Assembly: GCF_051401765.1 (NCBI RefSeq)
Contig: NW_027480468.1
Coordinates: 558,001 to 622,000 of the forward strand
DNA length: 64,000 nucleotides
From: Calliopsis andreniformis
Taxonomy: Eukaryota; Arthropoda; Insecta; Hymenoptera; Andrenidae
Reading direction: 5' to 3'
Shown in pieces: positions 40,972-54,358 of the stretch. The notes under the pieces were generated by a model. That model had not been told where the DNA came from and did not search any database. It worked only from the letters and a program-made list of their open reading frames with translations. The translations under genes and the position numbers were made by a program. The stretch's first letter is position 1. Each line of letters opens with the position of its first letter.

Positions 40972-41805
40972 CTTCAATCCTCAATCCTCAATCCTCAATC
41001 ACCACTCCTCAATCCTCAATTCTCAACCCTCAATCCTAAGTCCTCAGTCCTCAAACCTCAATCCTCAATACTCAGCCCTCATCCTCAATCCTCAATCCTC
41101 AATCTTCAATCCTCAATCCTCAATCCTCAATACTCAATCTTCAATCTTCAATCCTCAGTCCTCAAACCTCAATTCTGAATCCTCAATCCTGAATCCTTAA
41201 TCTTCAATCCTCAATCCCCAATCCTCAATCTTCAATACTCAATCCTCAATCCTCAATCCTCGATCCTCAATTTTCAATCCTCGATCCTCAATCCTCAATC
41301 CTCAATCCTCAATCCTCAATCCTCAATCTTCAATCCTCAATACTCAAACTTCAATCCTCAATCCTCAATACGCAATCCTCAATCCTCAATCCTCAATCCT
41401 CAGTCTTCAATCCTCAATACTCAATCTTCAATCCTCCATCCTCAATCCTCAATCCTCAATCCTCGATCTTCAATACTCCATACCCAATCCTCAATCTTCA
41501 ATCCTCAATCCTCAATCCTCAACTCTCGATTCTCAATCCTCAATCCTCAATCCTCAATTCCCAATCCTCAATCCTCATCCTTCAATCCTCAATACCCAAT
41601 CCTCAATCTTCAATCCTCAATCCTCAATCCTCAATCCTCAATCCTCAATCCTCAATCCTCAATCCTCAATCCTCAATCCTCAATTCCCAATCCTCAATCC
41701 TCATCCTTCAATCCTCAATACCCAATCCTCAATCTTCAATCCTCAATACTCAATCCTCAATCCTCAATCCTCAATCGACAGTCTTCAATCCTCAATACTC
41801 AATCT

Positions 41806-41895
41806 TCAATCCTCAATCCTCAATCCTCAATCCTCAATCCTCAATCCTCAATCCTCAATCCTCAATCCTCAATCCTCAATCCTCAATCCTCAATC
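41806..41895. repeat. Perfect heptamer tract at the A2 125-bp deletion
   Basis: A 90-base exact consensus tract ends directly at CTTCAATCCACAATCC. In A1 the equivalent tract is followed by ~125 bases of variants (about 26812-26936, including CAGTACTCAATCGTCAG) before the same word. The deletion in A2 therefore joined a homogeneous tract to identical heptamers downstream. The B2 equivalent is 52298-52387. Confidence 0.9.
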
Positions 41896-43754
41896 TTCAA
41901 TCCACAATCCTCAATTCTCAATCCTCAATCCTCAATCCTCAGTCCTCAAACATCAATACTCAACCCTCAGTCCTCGTCCTCAATGCACAACCCTCAGTCC
42001 TCAATCCTCAATCTTCAATCATCAATATTCATTCTTCAATCCTCAATCCTCAATCCTCAATCCTCAATCCACAATCCTCAATCCACAGTCCCCAAACCTC
42101 AATCCTGAATCTTCAATCCTCAATACTGAATCTTCAATCCTCAATCCTCAATCCTCAATCCTCAATCTTCATTCCTCAAACCTCAATCCTCGATCCTCAA
42201 TCCTCATTCTTCAATCCTCAATACCCAATCCTCAATCTTCAATCCTCAATCCTCAATCCTCAATTCTCAATCCTCAATCCTCGATCCTCAGACCTCAAAC
42301 ATCAATACTCGACCCTCAGTCCTCGTCCTCAATCCACAATCCTCAATCCCCAATCCTCAATCTTCAATCATCAATATACAATCTTCAGCCCTCAATCCCC
42401 AATGCTCAATCCGCAACACTCAATCCTCAATGTTCAATCCGCGATACCCAATCCTCAATGTTCAACACTCAATACTCAATCCTCAATCCTCAATCCTCAA
42501 TCCTCAATCCTCAGTTCTCAATCCTCAATCCTCAGTCCCCAAACCTCAATCCTCAATCTTCAATCCCCAATACTCAATCTTCAATCCTCAATCCTCAATA
42601 CTCAATCCTCAATCCTGAGTCCTCAATTGTCAGTCTTCAATCTTCAATACTCAATCTTCAATCCTCAATCCTCAACCCTCAATCCTCATTCTTCAATCCT
42701 CAATACCCAATACTCAATCTTCAATCCTCAATCCTCAATCCTCGATGCTCAATCCTCAATCCTCAATCGTCAACCTCCAATCCTGAATACTCAATCTTCA
42801 ATCGTCAATCCTCAATCCTCAATCCTCAATCCTCACACTTCAATCCTCAATACCAATCCTCAATCTTCAATCCTCAATCCTCAATGCTCAATTCTCAACC
42901 CTCAATCCTCAGTACTCAGTCCTCATACCTCAATCCTCAATCCTCAATCCTCAATCCTCAATCTTCAATCCTCAACACTCAAACTTCAGTCGTCAATCCT
43001 CAATACTCAATCCTCAATCCTCAATCCTCAATCGACAGTCTTCAATCCTCAATACTCAATCTTCAATCCTCAATCCTCAATCCTCAATCCTCAATCCTCA
43101 GTCCTCCATCCTCAATCGTCAGTCTTCAATCCTCAATACTCAATCTTCAATCCCCAATCCTCAATCCTCAATCCTCAATCCTCATTCTTCAATCCTCAAT
43201 ACCCAATCTTCAATCTTCAATCATCAATCCTCAATCCTCAATTCTCAATCCTCAATCCTAAGTCCTCAGTCCTCAAACCTCAATCCTCAATCCTCAGCCC
43301 TCATCCTCAATCCTCAATCCTCAATCTTCAATCCTCAATCCTCAATCCTCAATACTCAAGCTTCAATCTTCAATCCTCAGTCCTCATACCTCAATTCTGA
43401 ATCCTCAATCCTGAATCCTTAATCTTCAATCCTCAATCCCCAATCCTCAATCTTCAATACTCAATCCTCAATCCTCAATCCTCAATCCTCAATTTTCAAT
43501 CCTCGATCCTCAATCCTCAATCCTCAGTCCCAAATACTCAATCTTCAATCCATAATCCTCAGCCCTCAATCTTCAATACTCAATACTCAATCTTCAATCC
43601 TCAATCCTCAATCCTCAATCCTCAATCCTCAATCTTCAATCCTCAATACTCAATCTGCAATCCTCAATCCTCAATCCTCAATACTCAATCCTCATTCTTC
43701 AGTCCTGAATACCGAATCCTCAATCTTCAATCCTCAATCCTCAATCCTCAATTC

Positions 43755-43866
43755 TCAGTACTCAATGTTCAATCATCAATATTCAATCTTCAATCCTCAA
43801 TTTCTCAATCCTCAACCCTCAATCCTCAGCCCTCAATGTTCAATACGCAATAACTAATCCACAATC
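43755..43866. repeat. Island, TACGCAATAAC variant (A2, second)
   Basis: Partner of 28799 at offset 14956. The ATACTC unit shortly upstream (43683) is new in A2. Confidence 0.8.
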
Positions 43867-44174
43867 TTCAATCCTCAATCCTCAATCCTCAATCATCAAT
43901 CCTCAATCCTCAATTCTCAACCCTCAATCCTAAGTCCTCAGTCCTCAAACCTCAATCCTCAATACTCAGCCCTCATCCTCAATCCTCAATCCTCAATCTT
44001 CAATCCTCAATCCTCAATCCTCAATACTCAATCTTCAATCTTCAATCCTCAGTCCTCAAACCTCAATTCTGAATCCTCAATCCTGAATCCTTAATCTTCA
44101 ATCCTCAATCCCCAATCCTCAATCTTCAATACTCAATCCTCAATCCTCAATCCTCGATCCTCAATTTTCAATCC

Positions 44175-46390
44175 TCGGTCCTCAATCCTCAATCCTCAAT
44201 CCTCAATCCTCAATCCTCAATCTTCAATCCTCAATACTCAAACTTCAATCCTCAATCCTCAATACGCAATCCTCAATCCTCAATCCTCAATCGTCAGTCT
44301 TCAATCCTCATTACTCAATCTTCAATCCTCAATCCTCAATCCTCAATCCTCGATCTTCAATACTCCATACCCAATCCTCAATCTTCAATCCTCAATCCTC
44401 AATCCTCAACTCTCGATTCTCAATCCTCAATCCTCAATCCTCAATTCCCAATCCTCAATCCTCATCCTTCAATCCTCAATACCCAATCCTCAATCTTCAA
44501 TCCTCAATCCTCAATCCTCAATCCTCAATCCTCAATCCTCAATCCTCAATCCTCAATCCTCAATCCTCAATCCTCAGTACTCAATCGTCAGTCTTCATTC
44601 CTCAATGCTCAATCTTCAATCCTCAATCCTCAATCCTCAATCCTCAGACCTCAGTCCTCAAACCTCAATCCTCAACCCTCAGCCCTCATCCTCAATCCTC
44701 AATCCTCAATCTTCAATCCACAATCCTCAATTCTCAATCCTCAATCCTCAATCCTCAGACCTCAAACATCAATACTCAACCCTCAGTCCTCGTCCTCAAT
44801 GCACAACCCTCAATCCTCAATCCTCAATCTTCAATCATCAATATTCATTCTTCAATCCTCAATCCTCAATCCTCAATCCTCAATCCTCAATCCTCAATCC
44901 ACAGTCCCCAAACCTCAATCCTGAATCTTCAATCCTCAATACTCAATCTTCAATCCTCAATCCTCAATCCTCAATCCTCAATCCCCAATACTGAATCTTC
45001 AATCCTCAATCCTCAATACTCAATCCTCAATCCTGAGTCCTCAATTGTCAGTCTTCAATCTTCAATACTCAATCTTCAATCCTCAATCCTCAATCCTCAA
45101 TCCTCATTCTTCAATCCTCAATACCCAATACTCAATCTTCAATCCTCATTCCTCAATCCTCGATCCTCAATCCTCAATCCTCAATCGTCAACCTCCAATC
45201 CTGAATACTCAATCTTCAATCCTTAATCCTCAATCCTCAATCCTCAATCCTCACACTTCAATCCTCAATACCCAATCCTCAATCTTCAATCCTCAATCCT
45301 CAATGCTCAATTCTCAACCCTCAATCCTCAGTCCTCAGTCCTCATACCTCAATCCTCAATCCTCAATCCTCAATCCTCAATCTTCAATCCTCAACACTCA
45401 AACTTCAGTCGTCAATCCTCAATACTCAATCCTCAATCCTCAATCCTCAATCGACAGTCTTCAATCCTCGATCCTCAATCCTCAATCCTCAATCGTCAAC
45501 CTCCAATCCTGAATACTCAATCTTCAATCCTCAATCCTCAATCCTCAATCCTCAATCCTCACACTTCAATCCTCAATACCCAATCCTCAATCTTCAATCC
45601 ACAATCCTCAATGCTCAATTCTCAACCCTCAATCCTCAGTCCTCAGTCCTCATACCTCAATCCTCAATCCTCAATCCTCAATCCTCAATCTTCAATCCTC
45701 AACACTCAAACTTCAGTCGTCAATCCTCAATACTCAATCCTCAATCCTCAATCCTCAATCGACAGTCTTCAATCCTCAATACTCAATCTTCAATCCTCAA
45801 TCCTCAATCCTCAATCCTCAATCCTCAATCCTCAGTCCTCCAGCCTCAATCGTCAGTCTTCAATCCTCAATACTCAATCTTCAATCCCCAATCCTCAATC
45901 CTCAATCCTCAATCCTCAATCGACAGTCTTCAATCCTCAATACTCAATCTTCAATCCTCAATCCTCAATCCTCAATCCTCAATCCTCAGTCCTCCATCCT
46001 CAATCGTCAGTCTTCAATCCTCAATACTCAATCTTCAATCCCCAATCCTCAATCCTCAATCCTCAATCCTCATTCTTCAATCCTCAATACCCAATCTTCA
46101 ATCTTCAATCATCAATCCTCAATCCTCAATTCTCAATCCTCAATCCTAAGTCCTCAGTCCTCAAACCTCAATCCTCAATACTCAGCCCTCATCCTCAATC
46201 CTCAATCCTCAATCTTCAATCCTCAATCCTCAATCCTCAATACTCAATCTTCAATCTTCAATCCTCAGTCCTCAAACCTCAATTCTGAATCCTCAATCCT
46301 GAATCCTTAATCTTCAATCCTCAATCCCCAATCCTCAATCTTCAATACTCAATCCTCAATCCTCAATCCTCGATCCTCAATTTTCAATCC
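44175..46390. repeat. 2216-bp block, copy 1 (inside A2)
   Basis: It starts at TCGGTCC and matches 46391 onward at offset 2216, so the rare GG-containing word is repeated at both starts. It lacks 398 bases that copy 2 has after the TCAATCTTCAATCC run near 44950. The same shorter form is present in A1 near 29.6-30.1 kb. Confidence 0.85.
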
Positions 46391-49196
46391 TCGGTCCTCA
46401 ATCCTCAATCCTCAATCCTCAATCCTCAATCCTCAATCTTCAATCCTCAATACTCAAACTTCAATCCTCAATCCTCAATACGCAATCCTCAATCCTCAAT
46501 CCTCAATCGTCAGTCTTCAATCCTCATTACTCAATCTTCAATCCTCAATCCTCAATCCTCAATCCTCGATCTTCAATACTCCATACCCAATCCTCAATCT
46601 TCAATCCTCAATCCTCAATCCTCAACTCTCGATTCTCAATCCTCAATCCTCAATCCTCAATTCCCAATCCTCAATCCTCATCCTTCAATCCTCAATACCC
46701 AATCCTCAATCTTCAATCCTCAATCCTCAATCCTCAATCCTCAATCCTCAATCCTCAATCCTCAATCCTCAATCCTCAATCCTCAATCCTCAGTACTCAA
46801 TCGTCAGTCTTCATTCCTCAATGCTCAATCTTCAATCCTCAATCCTCAATCCTCAATCCTCAGACCTCAGTCCTCAAACCTCAATCCTCAACCCTCAGCC
46901 CTCATCCTCAATCCTCAATCCTCAATCTTCAATCCACAATCCTCAATTCTCAATCCTCAATCCTCAATCCTCAGACCTCAAACATCAATACTCAACCCTC
47001 AGTCCTCGTCCTCAATGCACAACCCTCAATCCTCAATCCTCAATCTTCAATCATCAATATTCATTCTTCAATCCTCAATTCTCAATCCTCAATCCTCAAT
47101 CCTCAATCCTCAATCCACAGTCCCCAAACCTCAATCCTGAATCTTCAATCCTCAATACTCAATCTTCAATCCTCAATCCTCAATCCTCAATCCTCAATCT
47201 TCATTCCTCAAACCTCAATCCTCGATCCCCAATCCTCATTCTTCAATCCTCAATACCCAATCCTCAATCTTCAATCCTCAATCCTCAATCCTCAATTCTC
47301 AATCCTCAATCCTCGATCCTCAGACCTCAAACATCAATACTCGACCCTCAGTCCTCGTCCTCAATCCACAATCCTCAATCCCCAATCCTCAATCTTCAAT
47401 CATCAATATACAATCTTCAGTCCTCAATCCCCAATACTCAATCCGCAACCCACAATCCTCAATGTTCAATCCTCGATACCCAATCCTCAATGTTCAACAC
47501 TCAATACTCAATCCTCAATCCTCAATCCTCAATCCTCAATCCTCAGTTCTCAATCCTCAATCCTCAGTCCCCAAACCTCAATCCTCAATCTTCAATCCCC
47601 AATACACAATCTTCAATCCTCAATCCTCAATACTCAATCCTCAATCCTGAGTCCTCAATTGTCAGTCTTCAATCTTCAATACTCAATCTTCAATCCTCAA
47701 TCCTCAATCCTCAATCCTCATTCTTCAATCCTCAATACCCAATACTCAATCTTCAATCCTCATTCCTCAATCCTCGATCCTCAATCCTCAATCCTCAATC
47801 GTCAACCTCCAATCCTGAATACTCAATCTTCAATCCTTAATCCTCAATCCTCAATCCTCAATCCTCACACTTCAATCCTCAATACCCAATCCTCAATCTT
47901 CAATCCTCAATCCTCAATGCTCAATTCTCAACCCTCAATCCTCAGTCCTCAGTCCTCATACCTCAATCCTCAATCCTCAATCCTCAATCCTCAATCTTCA
48001 ATCCTCAACACTCAAACTTCAGTCGTCAATCCTCAATACTCAATCCTCAATCCTCAATCCTCAATCGACAGTCTTCAATCCTCGATCCTCAATCCTCAAT
48101 CCTCAATCGTCAACCTCCAATCCTGAATACTCAATCTTCAATCCTCAATCCTCAATCCTCAATCCTCAATCCTCACACTTCAATCCTCAATACCCAATCC
48201 TCAATCTTCAATCCACAATCCTCAATGCTCAATTCTCAACCCTCAATCCTCAGTCCTCAGTCCTCATACCTCAATCCTCAATCCTCAATCCTCAATCCTC
48301 AATCTTCAATCCTCAACACTCAAACTTCAGTCGTCAATCCTCAATACTCAATCCTCAATCCTCAATCCTCAATCGACAGTCTTCAATCCTCAATACTCAA
48401 TCTTCAATCCTCAATCCTCAATCCTCAATCCTCAATCCTCAATCCTCAGTCCTCCAGCCTCAATCGTCAGTCTTCAATCCTCAATACTCAATCTTCAATC
48501 CCCAATCCTCAATCCTCAATCCTCAATCCTCAATCGACAGTCTTCAATCCTCAATACTCAATCTTCAATCCTCAATCCTCAATCCTCAATCCTCAATCCT
48601 CAGTCCTCCATCCTCAATCGTCAGTCTTCAATCCTCAATACTCAATCTTCAATCCCCAATCCTCAATCCTCAATCCTCAATCCTCATTCTTCAATCCTCA
48701 ATACCCAATCTTCAATCTTCAACCATCAATCCTCAATCCTCAATTCTCAATCCTCAATCCTAAGTCCTCAGTCCTCAAACCTCAATCCTCAATCCTCAGC
48801 CCTCATCCTCAATCCTCAATCCTCAATCTTCAATCCTCAATCCTCAATCCTCAATACTCAATCTTCAATCTTCAATCCTCAGTCCTCAAACCTCAATTCT
48901 GAATCCTCAATCCTGAATCATTAATCTTCAATCCTCAATCCCCAATCCTCAATCTTCAATACTCAATCCTCAATCCTCAATCCTCAATCCTCAATTTTCA
49001 ATCCTCGATCCTCAATCCTCAATCCTCAGTCCCAAATACTCAATCTTCAATCCATAATCCTCAACCCTCAATCTTCAATACTCAATACTCAATCTTCAAT
49101 CCTCAATCCTCAATCCTCAATCCTCAATCCTCAATCTTGAATCCTCAATACTCAATCTGCAATCCTCAATCCTCAATCCTCAATCCTCAATCCTCA
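46391..49196. repeat. 2.2-kb block, copy 2, 398 bases longer, plus right flank
   Basis: It matches 44175-46290 at offset 2216 up to about 47180 and then at 2614, so it carries 398 bases more. The extra segment resembles the ~27200-27600 variant run (GTTCAATCCTCGATACCC here against CCGCGATACCC there). From about 48900 it departs into a tract ending in 78 bases of perfect heptamer (49161-49238), where B2 begins. Confidence 0.85.
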
Positions 49197-49238
49197 ATCC
49201 TCAATCCTCAATCCTCAATCCTCAATCCTCAATCCTCA
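49161..49238. repeat. Perfect heptamer tract at the B1/B2 junction
   Basis: A 78-base exact consensus tract containing the junction. Equivalent tracts sit at the left edge of B1 (38667-38746) and the right edge of B2 (59652-59688), which is the layout expected if misaligned exchange took place between homogeneous tracts. Confidence 0.92.
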
Positions 49239-51351
49239 GTACTCAATCGTCAGTCTTCATTCCTCAATGCTCAATCTTCAATCCTCAATCCTCAATCCTC
49301 AATCCTCAGTCCTCAGTCCTCAAACCTCAATCCTCAACCCTCAGCCCTCATCCTCAATCCTCAATCCTCAATCTTCAATCCACAATCCTCAATTCTCAAT
49401 CCTCAATCCTCAATCCTCAGACCTCAAACATCAATACTCAACCCTCAGTCCTCGTCCTCAATGCACAACCCTCAATCCTCAATCCTCAATCTTCAATCAT
49501 CAATATTCATTCTTCAATCCTCAATCCTCAATCCTCAATCCTCAATCCACAATCCTCAATCCACAGTCCCCAAACCTCAATCCTGAATCTTCAATCCTCA
49601 ATACTGAATCTTCAATCCTCAATCCTCAATCCTCAATCCTCAATCTTCATTCCTCAAACCTCAATCCTCGATCCTCAATCCTCATTCTTCAATCCTCAAT
49701 ACCCAATCCTCAATCTTCAATCCTCAATCCTCAATCCTCAATTCTCAATCCTCAATCCTCGATCCTCAGACCTCAAACATCAATACTCGACCCTCAGTCC
49801 TCGTCCTCAATCCACAATCCTCAATCCCCAATCCTCAATCTTCAATCATCAATATACAATCTTCAGTCCTCAATCCCCAATGCTCAATCCGCAACCCTCA
49901 ATCCTCAATGTTCAATCCGCGATACCCAATCCTCAATGTTCAACACTCAATACTCAATCCTCAATCCTCAATCCTCAATCCTCAATCCTCAGTTCTCAAT
50001 CCTCAATCCTCAGTCCCCAAACCTCAATCCTCAATATTCAATCCTCAATCCTCAATCCTCAATCCTCATTCTTCAATCCTCAATACCCAATACTCAATCT
50101 TCAATCCTCAATCCTCAATCCTCGATGCTCAATCCTCAATCCTCAATCGTCAACCTCCAATCCTGAATACTCAATCTTCAATCGTCAATCCTCAATCCTC
50201 AATCCTCAATCCTCACACTTCAATCCTCAATACCCAATCCTCAATCTTCAATCCTCAATCCTCAATGCTCAATTCTCAACCCTCAATCCTCAGTCCTCAG
50301 TCCTCAATGTTCAATCCGCGATACCCAATCCTCAATGTTCAACACTCAATACTCAATCCTCAATCCTCAATCCTCAATCCTCAATCCTCAGTTCTCAATC
50401 CTCAATCCTCAGTCCCCAAACCTCAATCCTCAATCTTCAATCCCCAATACTCAATCTTCAATCCTCAATCCTCAATACTCAATCCTCAATCCTGAGTCCT
50501 CAATTGTCAGTCTTCAATCTTCAATACTCAACCTTCAATCCTCAATCCTCAATCCTCAATCCTCATTCTTCAATCCTCAATACCCAATACTCAATCTTCA
50601 ATCCTCAATCCTCAATCCTCGATGCTCAATCCTCAATCCTCAATCGTCAACCTCCAATCCTGAATACTCAATCTTCAATCGTCAATCCTCAATCCTCAAT
50701 CCTCAATCCTCACACTTCAATCCTCAATACCCAATCCTCAATCTTCAATCCTCAATCCTCAATCCTCAATCCTCATTCTTCAATCCTCAATACCCAATCT
50801 TCAATCTTCAATCATCAATCCTCAATCCTCAATTCTCAATCCTCAATCCTAAGTCCTCAGTCCTCAAACCTCAATCCCCAATCCTCAGCCCTCATCCTCA
50901 ATCCTCAATCCTCAATCTTCAATCCTCAATCCTCAATCCTCAATACTCAAACTTCAATCTTCAATCCTCAGTCCTCAAACCTCAATTCTGAATCCTCAAT
51001 CCTGAATCCTTAATCTTCAATCCTCAATCCCCAATCCTCAATCTTCAATACTCAATCCTCAATCCTCAATCCTCAATCCTCAATCCTCAATTTTCAATCC
51101 TCGATCCTCAATCCTCAATCCTCAGTCCCAAATACTCAATCTTCAATCCATAATCCTCAGCCCTCAATCTTCAATACTCAATACTCAATCTTCAATCCTC
51201 AATCCTCAATCCTCAATCCTCAATCCTCAATCTTCAATCCTCAATACTCAATCTGCAATCCTCAATCCTCAATCCTCAATCCTCAATCCTCATTCTTCAG
51301 TCCTCAATACCGAATCCTCAATCTTCAATCCTCAATCCTCAATCCTCAATT

Positions 51352-51463
51352 CTCAGTACTCAATGTTCAATCATCAATATTCAATCTTCAATCCTCAATT
51401 TCTCAATCCTCAACCCTCAATCCTCAGCCCTCAATGTTCAATCCGCAATAACTAATCCACAAT
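51352..51463. repeat. Island with CGCAATAACTAATCC (B2, first)
   Basis: Partner of 40860 at offset 10492. Confidence 0.8.
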
Positions 51464-54246
51464 CTTCAATCCTCAATCCTCAATCCTCAATCACCACTCC
51501 TCAATCCTCAATTCTCAACCCTCAATCCTAAGTCCTCAGTCCTCAAACCTCAATCCTCAATACTCAGCCCTCATCCTCAATCCTCAATCCTCAATCTTCA
51601 ATCCTCAATCCTCAATCCTCAATACTCAATCTTCAATCTTCAATCCTCAGTCCTCAAACCTCAATTCTGAATCCTCAATCCTGAATCCTTAATCTTCAAT
51701 CCTCAATCCCCAATCCTCAATCTTCAATACTCAATCCTCAATCCTCAATCCTCGATCCTCAATTTTCAATCCTCGATCCTCAATCCTCAATCCTCAATCC
51801 TCAATCCTCAATCCTCAATCTTCAATCCTCAATACTCAAACTTCAATCCTCAATCCTCAATACGCAATCCTCAATCCTCAATCCTCAATCCTCAGTCTTC
51901 AATCCTCAATACTCAATCTTCAATCCTCCATCCTCAATCCTCAATCCTCAATCCTCGATCTTCAATACTCCATACCCAATCCTCAATCTTCAATCCTCAA
52001 TCCTCAATCCTCAACTCTCGATTCTCAATCCTCAATCCTCAATCCTCAATTCCCAATCCTCAATCCTCATCCTTCAATCCTCAATACCCAATCCTCAATC
52101 TTCAATCCTCAATCCTCAATCCTCAATCCTCAATCCTCAATCCTCAATCCTCAATCCTCAATCCTCAATCCTCAATTCCCAATCCTCAATCCTCATCCTT
52201 CAATCCTCAATACCCAATCCTCAATCTTCAATCCTCAATACTCAATCCTCAATCCTCAATCCTCAATCGACAGTCTTCAATCCTCAATACTCAATCTTCA
52301 ATCCTCAATCCTCAATCCTCAATCCTCAATCCTCAATCCTCAATCCTCAATCCTCAATCCTCAATCCTCAATCCTCAATCCTCAATCTTCAATCCACAAT
52401 CCTCAATTCTCAATCCTCAATCCTCAATCCTCAGTCCTCAAACATCAATACTCAACCCTCAGTCCTCGTCCTCAATGCACAACCCTCAGTCCTCAATCCT
52501 CAATCTTCAATCATCAATATTCATTCTTCAATCCTCAATCCTCAATCCTCAATCCTCAATCCACAATCCTCAATCCACAGTCCCCAAACCTCAATCCTGA
52601 ATCTTCAATCCTCAATACTGAATCTTCAATCCTCAATCCTCAATCCTCAATCCTCAATCTTCATTCCTCAAACCTCAATCCTCGATCCTCAATCCTCATT
52701 CTTCAATCCTCAATACCCAATCCTCAATCTTCAATCCTCAATCCTCAATCCTCAATTCTCAATCCTCAATCCTCGATCCTCAGACCTCAAACATCAATAC
52801 TCGACCCTCAGTCCTCGTCCTCAATCCACAATCCTCAATCCCCAATCCTCAATCTTCAATCATCAATATACAATCTTCAGCCCTCAATCCCCAATGCTCA
52901 ATCCGCAACACTCAATCCTCAATGTTCAATCCGCGATACCCAATCCTCAATGTTCAACACTCAATACTCAATCCTCAATCCTCAATCCTCAATCCTCAAT
53001 CCTCAGTTCTCAATCCTCAATCCTCAGTCCCCAAACCTCAATCCTCAATCTTCAATCCCCAATACTCAATCTTCAATCCTCAATCCTCAATACTCAATCC
53101 TCAATCCTGAGTCCTCAATTGTCAGTCTTCAATCTTCAATACTCAATCTTCAATCCTCAATCCTCAACCCTCAATCCTCATTCTTCAATCCTCAATACCC
53201 AATACTCAATCTTCAATCCTCAATCCTCAATCCTCGATGCTCAATCCTCAATCCTCAATCGTCAACCTCCAATCCTGAATACTCAATCTTCAATCGTCAA
53301 TCCTCAATCCTCAATCCTCAATCCTCACACTTCAATCCTCAATACCAATCCTCAATCTTCAATCCTCAATCCTCAATGCTCAATTCTCAACCCTCAATCC
53401 TCAGTACTCAGTCCTCATACCTCAATCCTCAATCCTCAATCCTCAATCCTCAATCTTCAATCCTCAACACTCAAACTTCAGTCGTCAATCCTCAATACTC
53501 AATCCTCAATCCTCAATCCTCAATCGACAGTCTTCAATCCTCAATACTCAATCTTCAATCCTCAATCCTCAATCCTCAATCCTCAATCCTCAGTCCTCCA
53601 TCCTCAATCGTCAGTCTTCAATCCTCAATACTCAATCTTCAATCCCCAATCCTCAATCCTCAATCCTCAATCCTCATTCTTCAATCCTCAATACCCAATC
53701 TTCAATCTTCAATCATCAATCCTCAATCCTCAATTCTCAATCCTCAATCCTAAGTCCTCAGTCCTCAAACCTCAATCCTCAATCCTCAGCCCTCATCCTC
53801 AATCCTCAATCCTCAATCTTCAATCCTCAATCCTCAATCCTCAATACTCAAGCTTCAATCTTCAATCCTCAGTCCTCATACCTCAATTCTGAATCCTCAA
53901 TCCTGAATCCTTAATCTTCAATCCTCAATCCCCAATCCTCAATCTTCAATACTCAATCCTCAATCCTCAATCCTCAATCCTCAATTTTCAATCCTCGATC
54001 CTCAATCCTCAATCCTCAGTCCCAAATACTCAATCTTCAATCCATAATCCTCAGCCCTCAATCTTCAATACTCAATACTCAATCTTCAATCCTCAATCCT
54101 CAATCCTCAATCCTCAATCCTCAATCTTCAATCCTCAATACTCAATCTGCAATCCTCAATCCTCAATCCTCAATACTCAATCCTCATTCTTCAGTCCTGA
54201 ATACCGAATCCTCAATCTTCAATCCTCAATCCTCAATCCTCAATTC

Positions 54247-54358
54247 TCAGTACTCAATGTTCAATCATCAATATTCAATCTTCAATCCTCAATTTCTCAA
54301 TCCTCAACCCTCAATCCTCAGCCCTCAATGTTCAATACGCAATAACTAATCCACAATC
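54247..54358. repeat. Island, TACGCAATAAC variant (B2, second)
   Basis: Partner of 43755 at offset 10492; it also has the upstream ATACTC unit. Confidence 0.8.

Larger units (their letters stand above)
31417..46376. repeat. 15-kb tandem block, copy A2
   Basis: Second copy of A1, shortened by a 125-bp deletion near 41895. Bases private to A2 relative to A1 are shared with B2, which makes A2 the parent of the later 10.5-kb duplication. Its right edge again carries CCTCAATTTTCAATCCTC, after which sequence absent from the A1/A2 junction begins (CGGTCC). Confidence 0.93.
38705..49196. repeat. 10,492-bp tandem duplication, copy B1
   Basis: B1 comprises the right part of A2 plus the 46.4-49.2 kb flank. 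B1 and B2 agree at a constant offset of 10,492 at every landmark compared, and every long open frame in B1 has an identical translation in B2. The left edge lies in an 80-base perfect heptamer tract (38667-38746). Confidence 0.93.
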
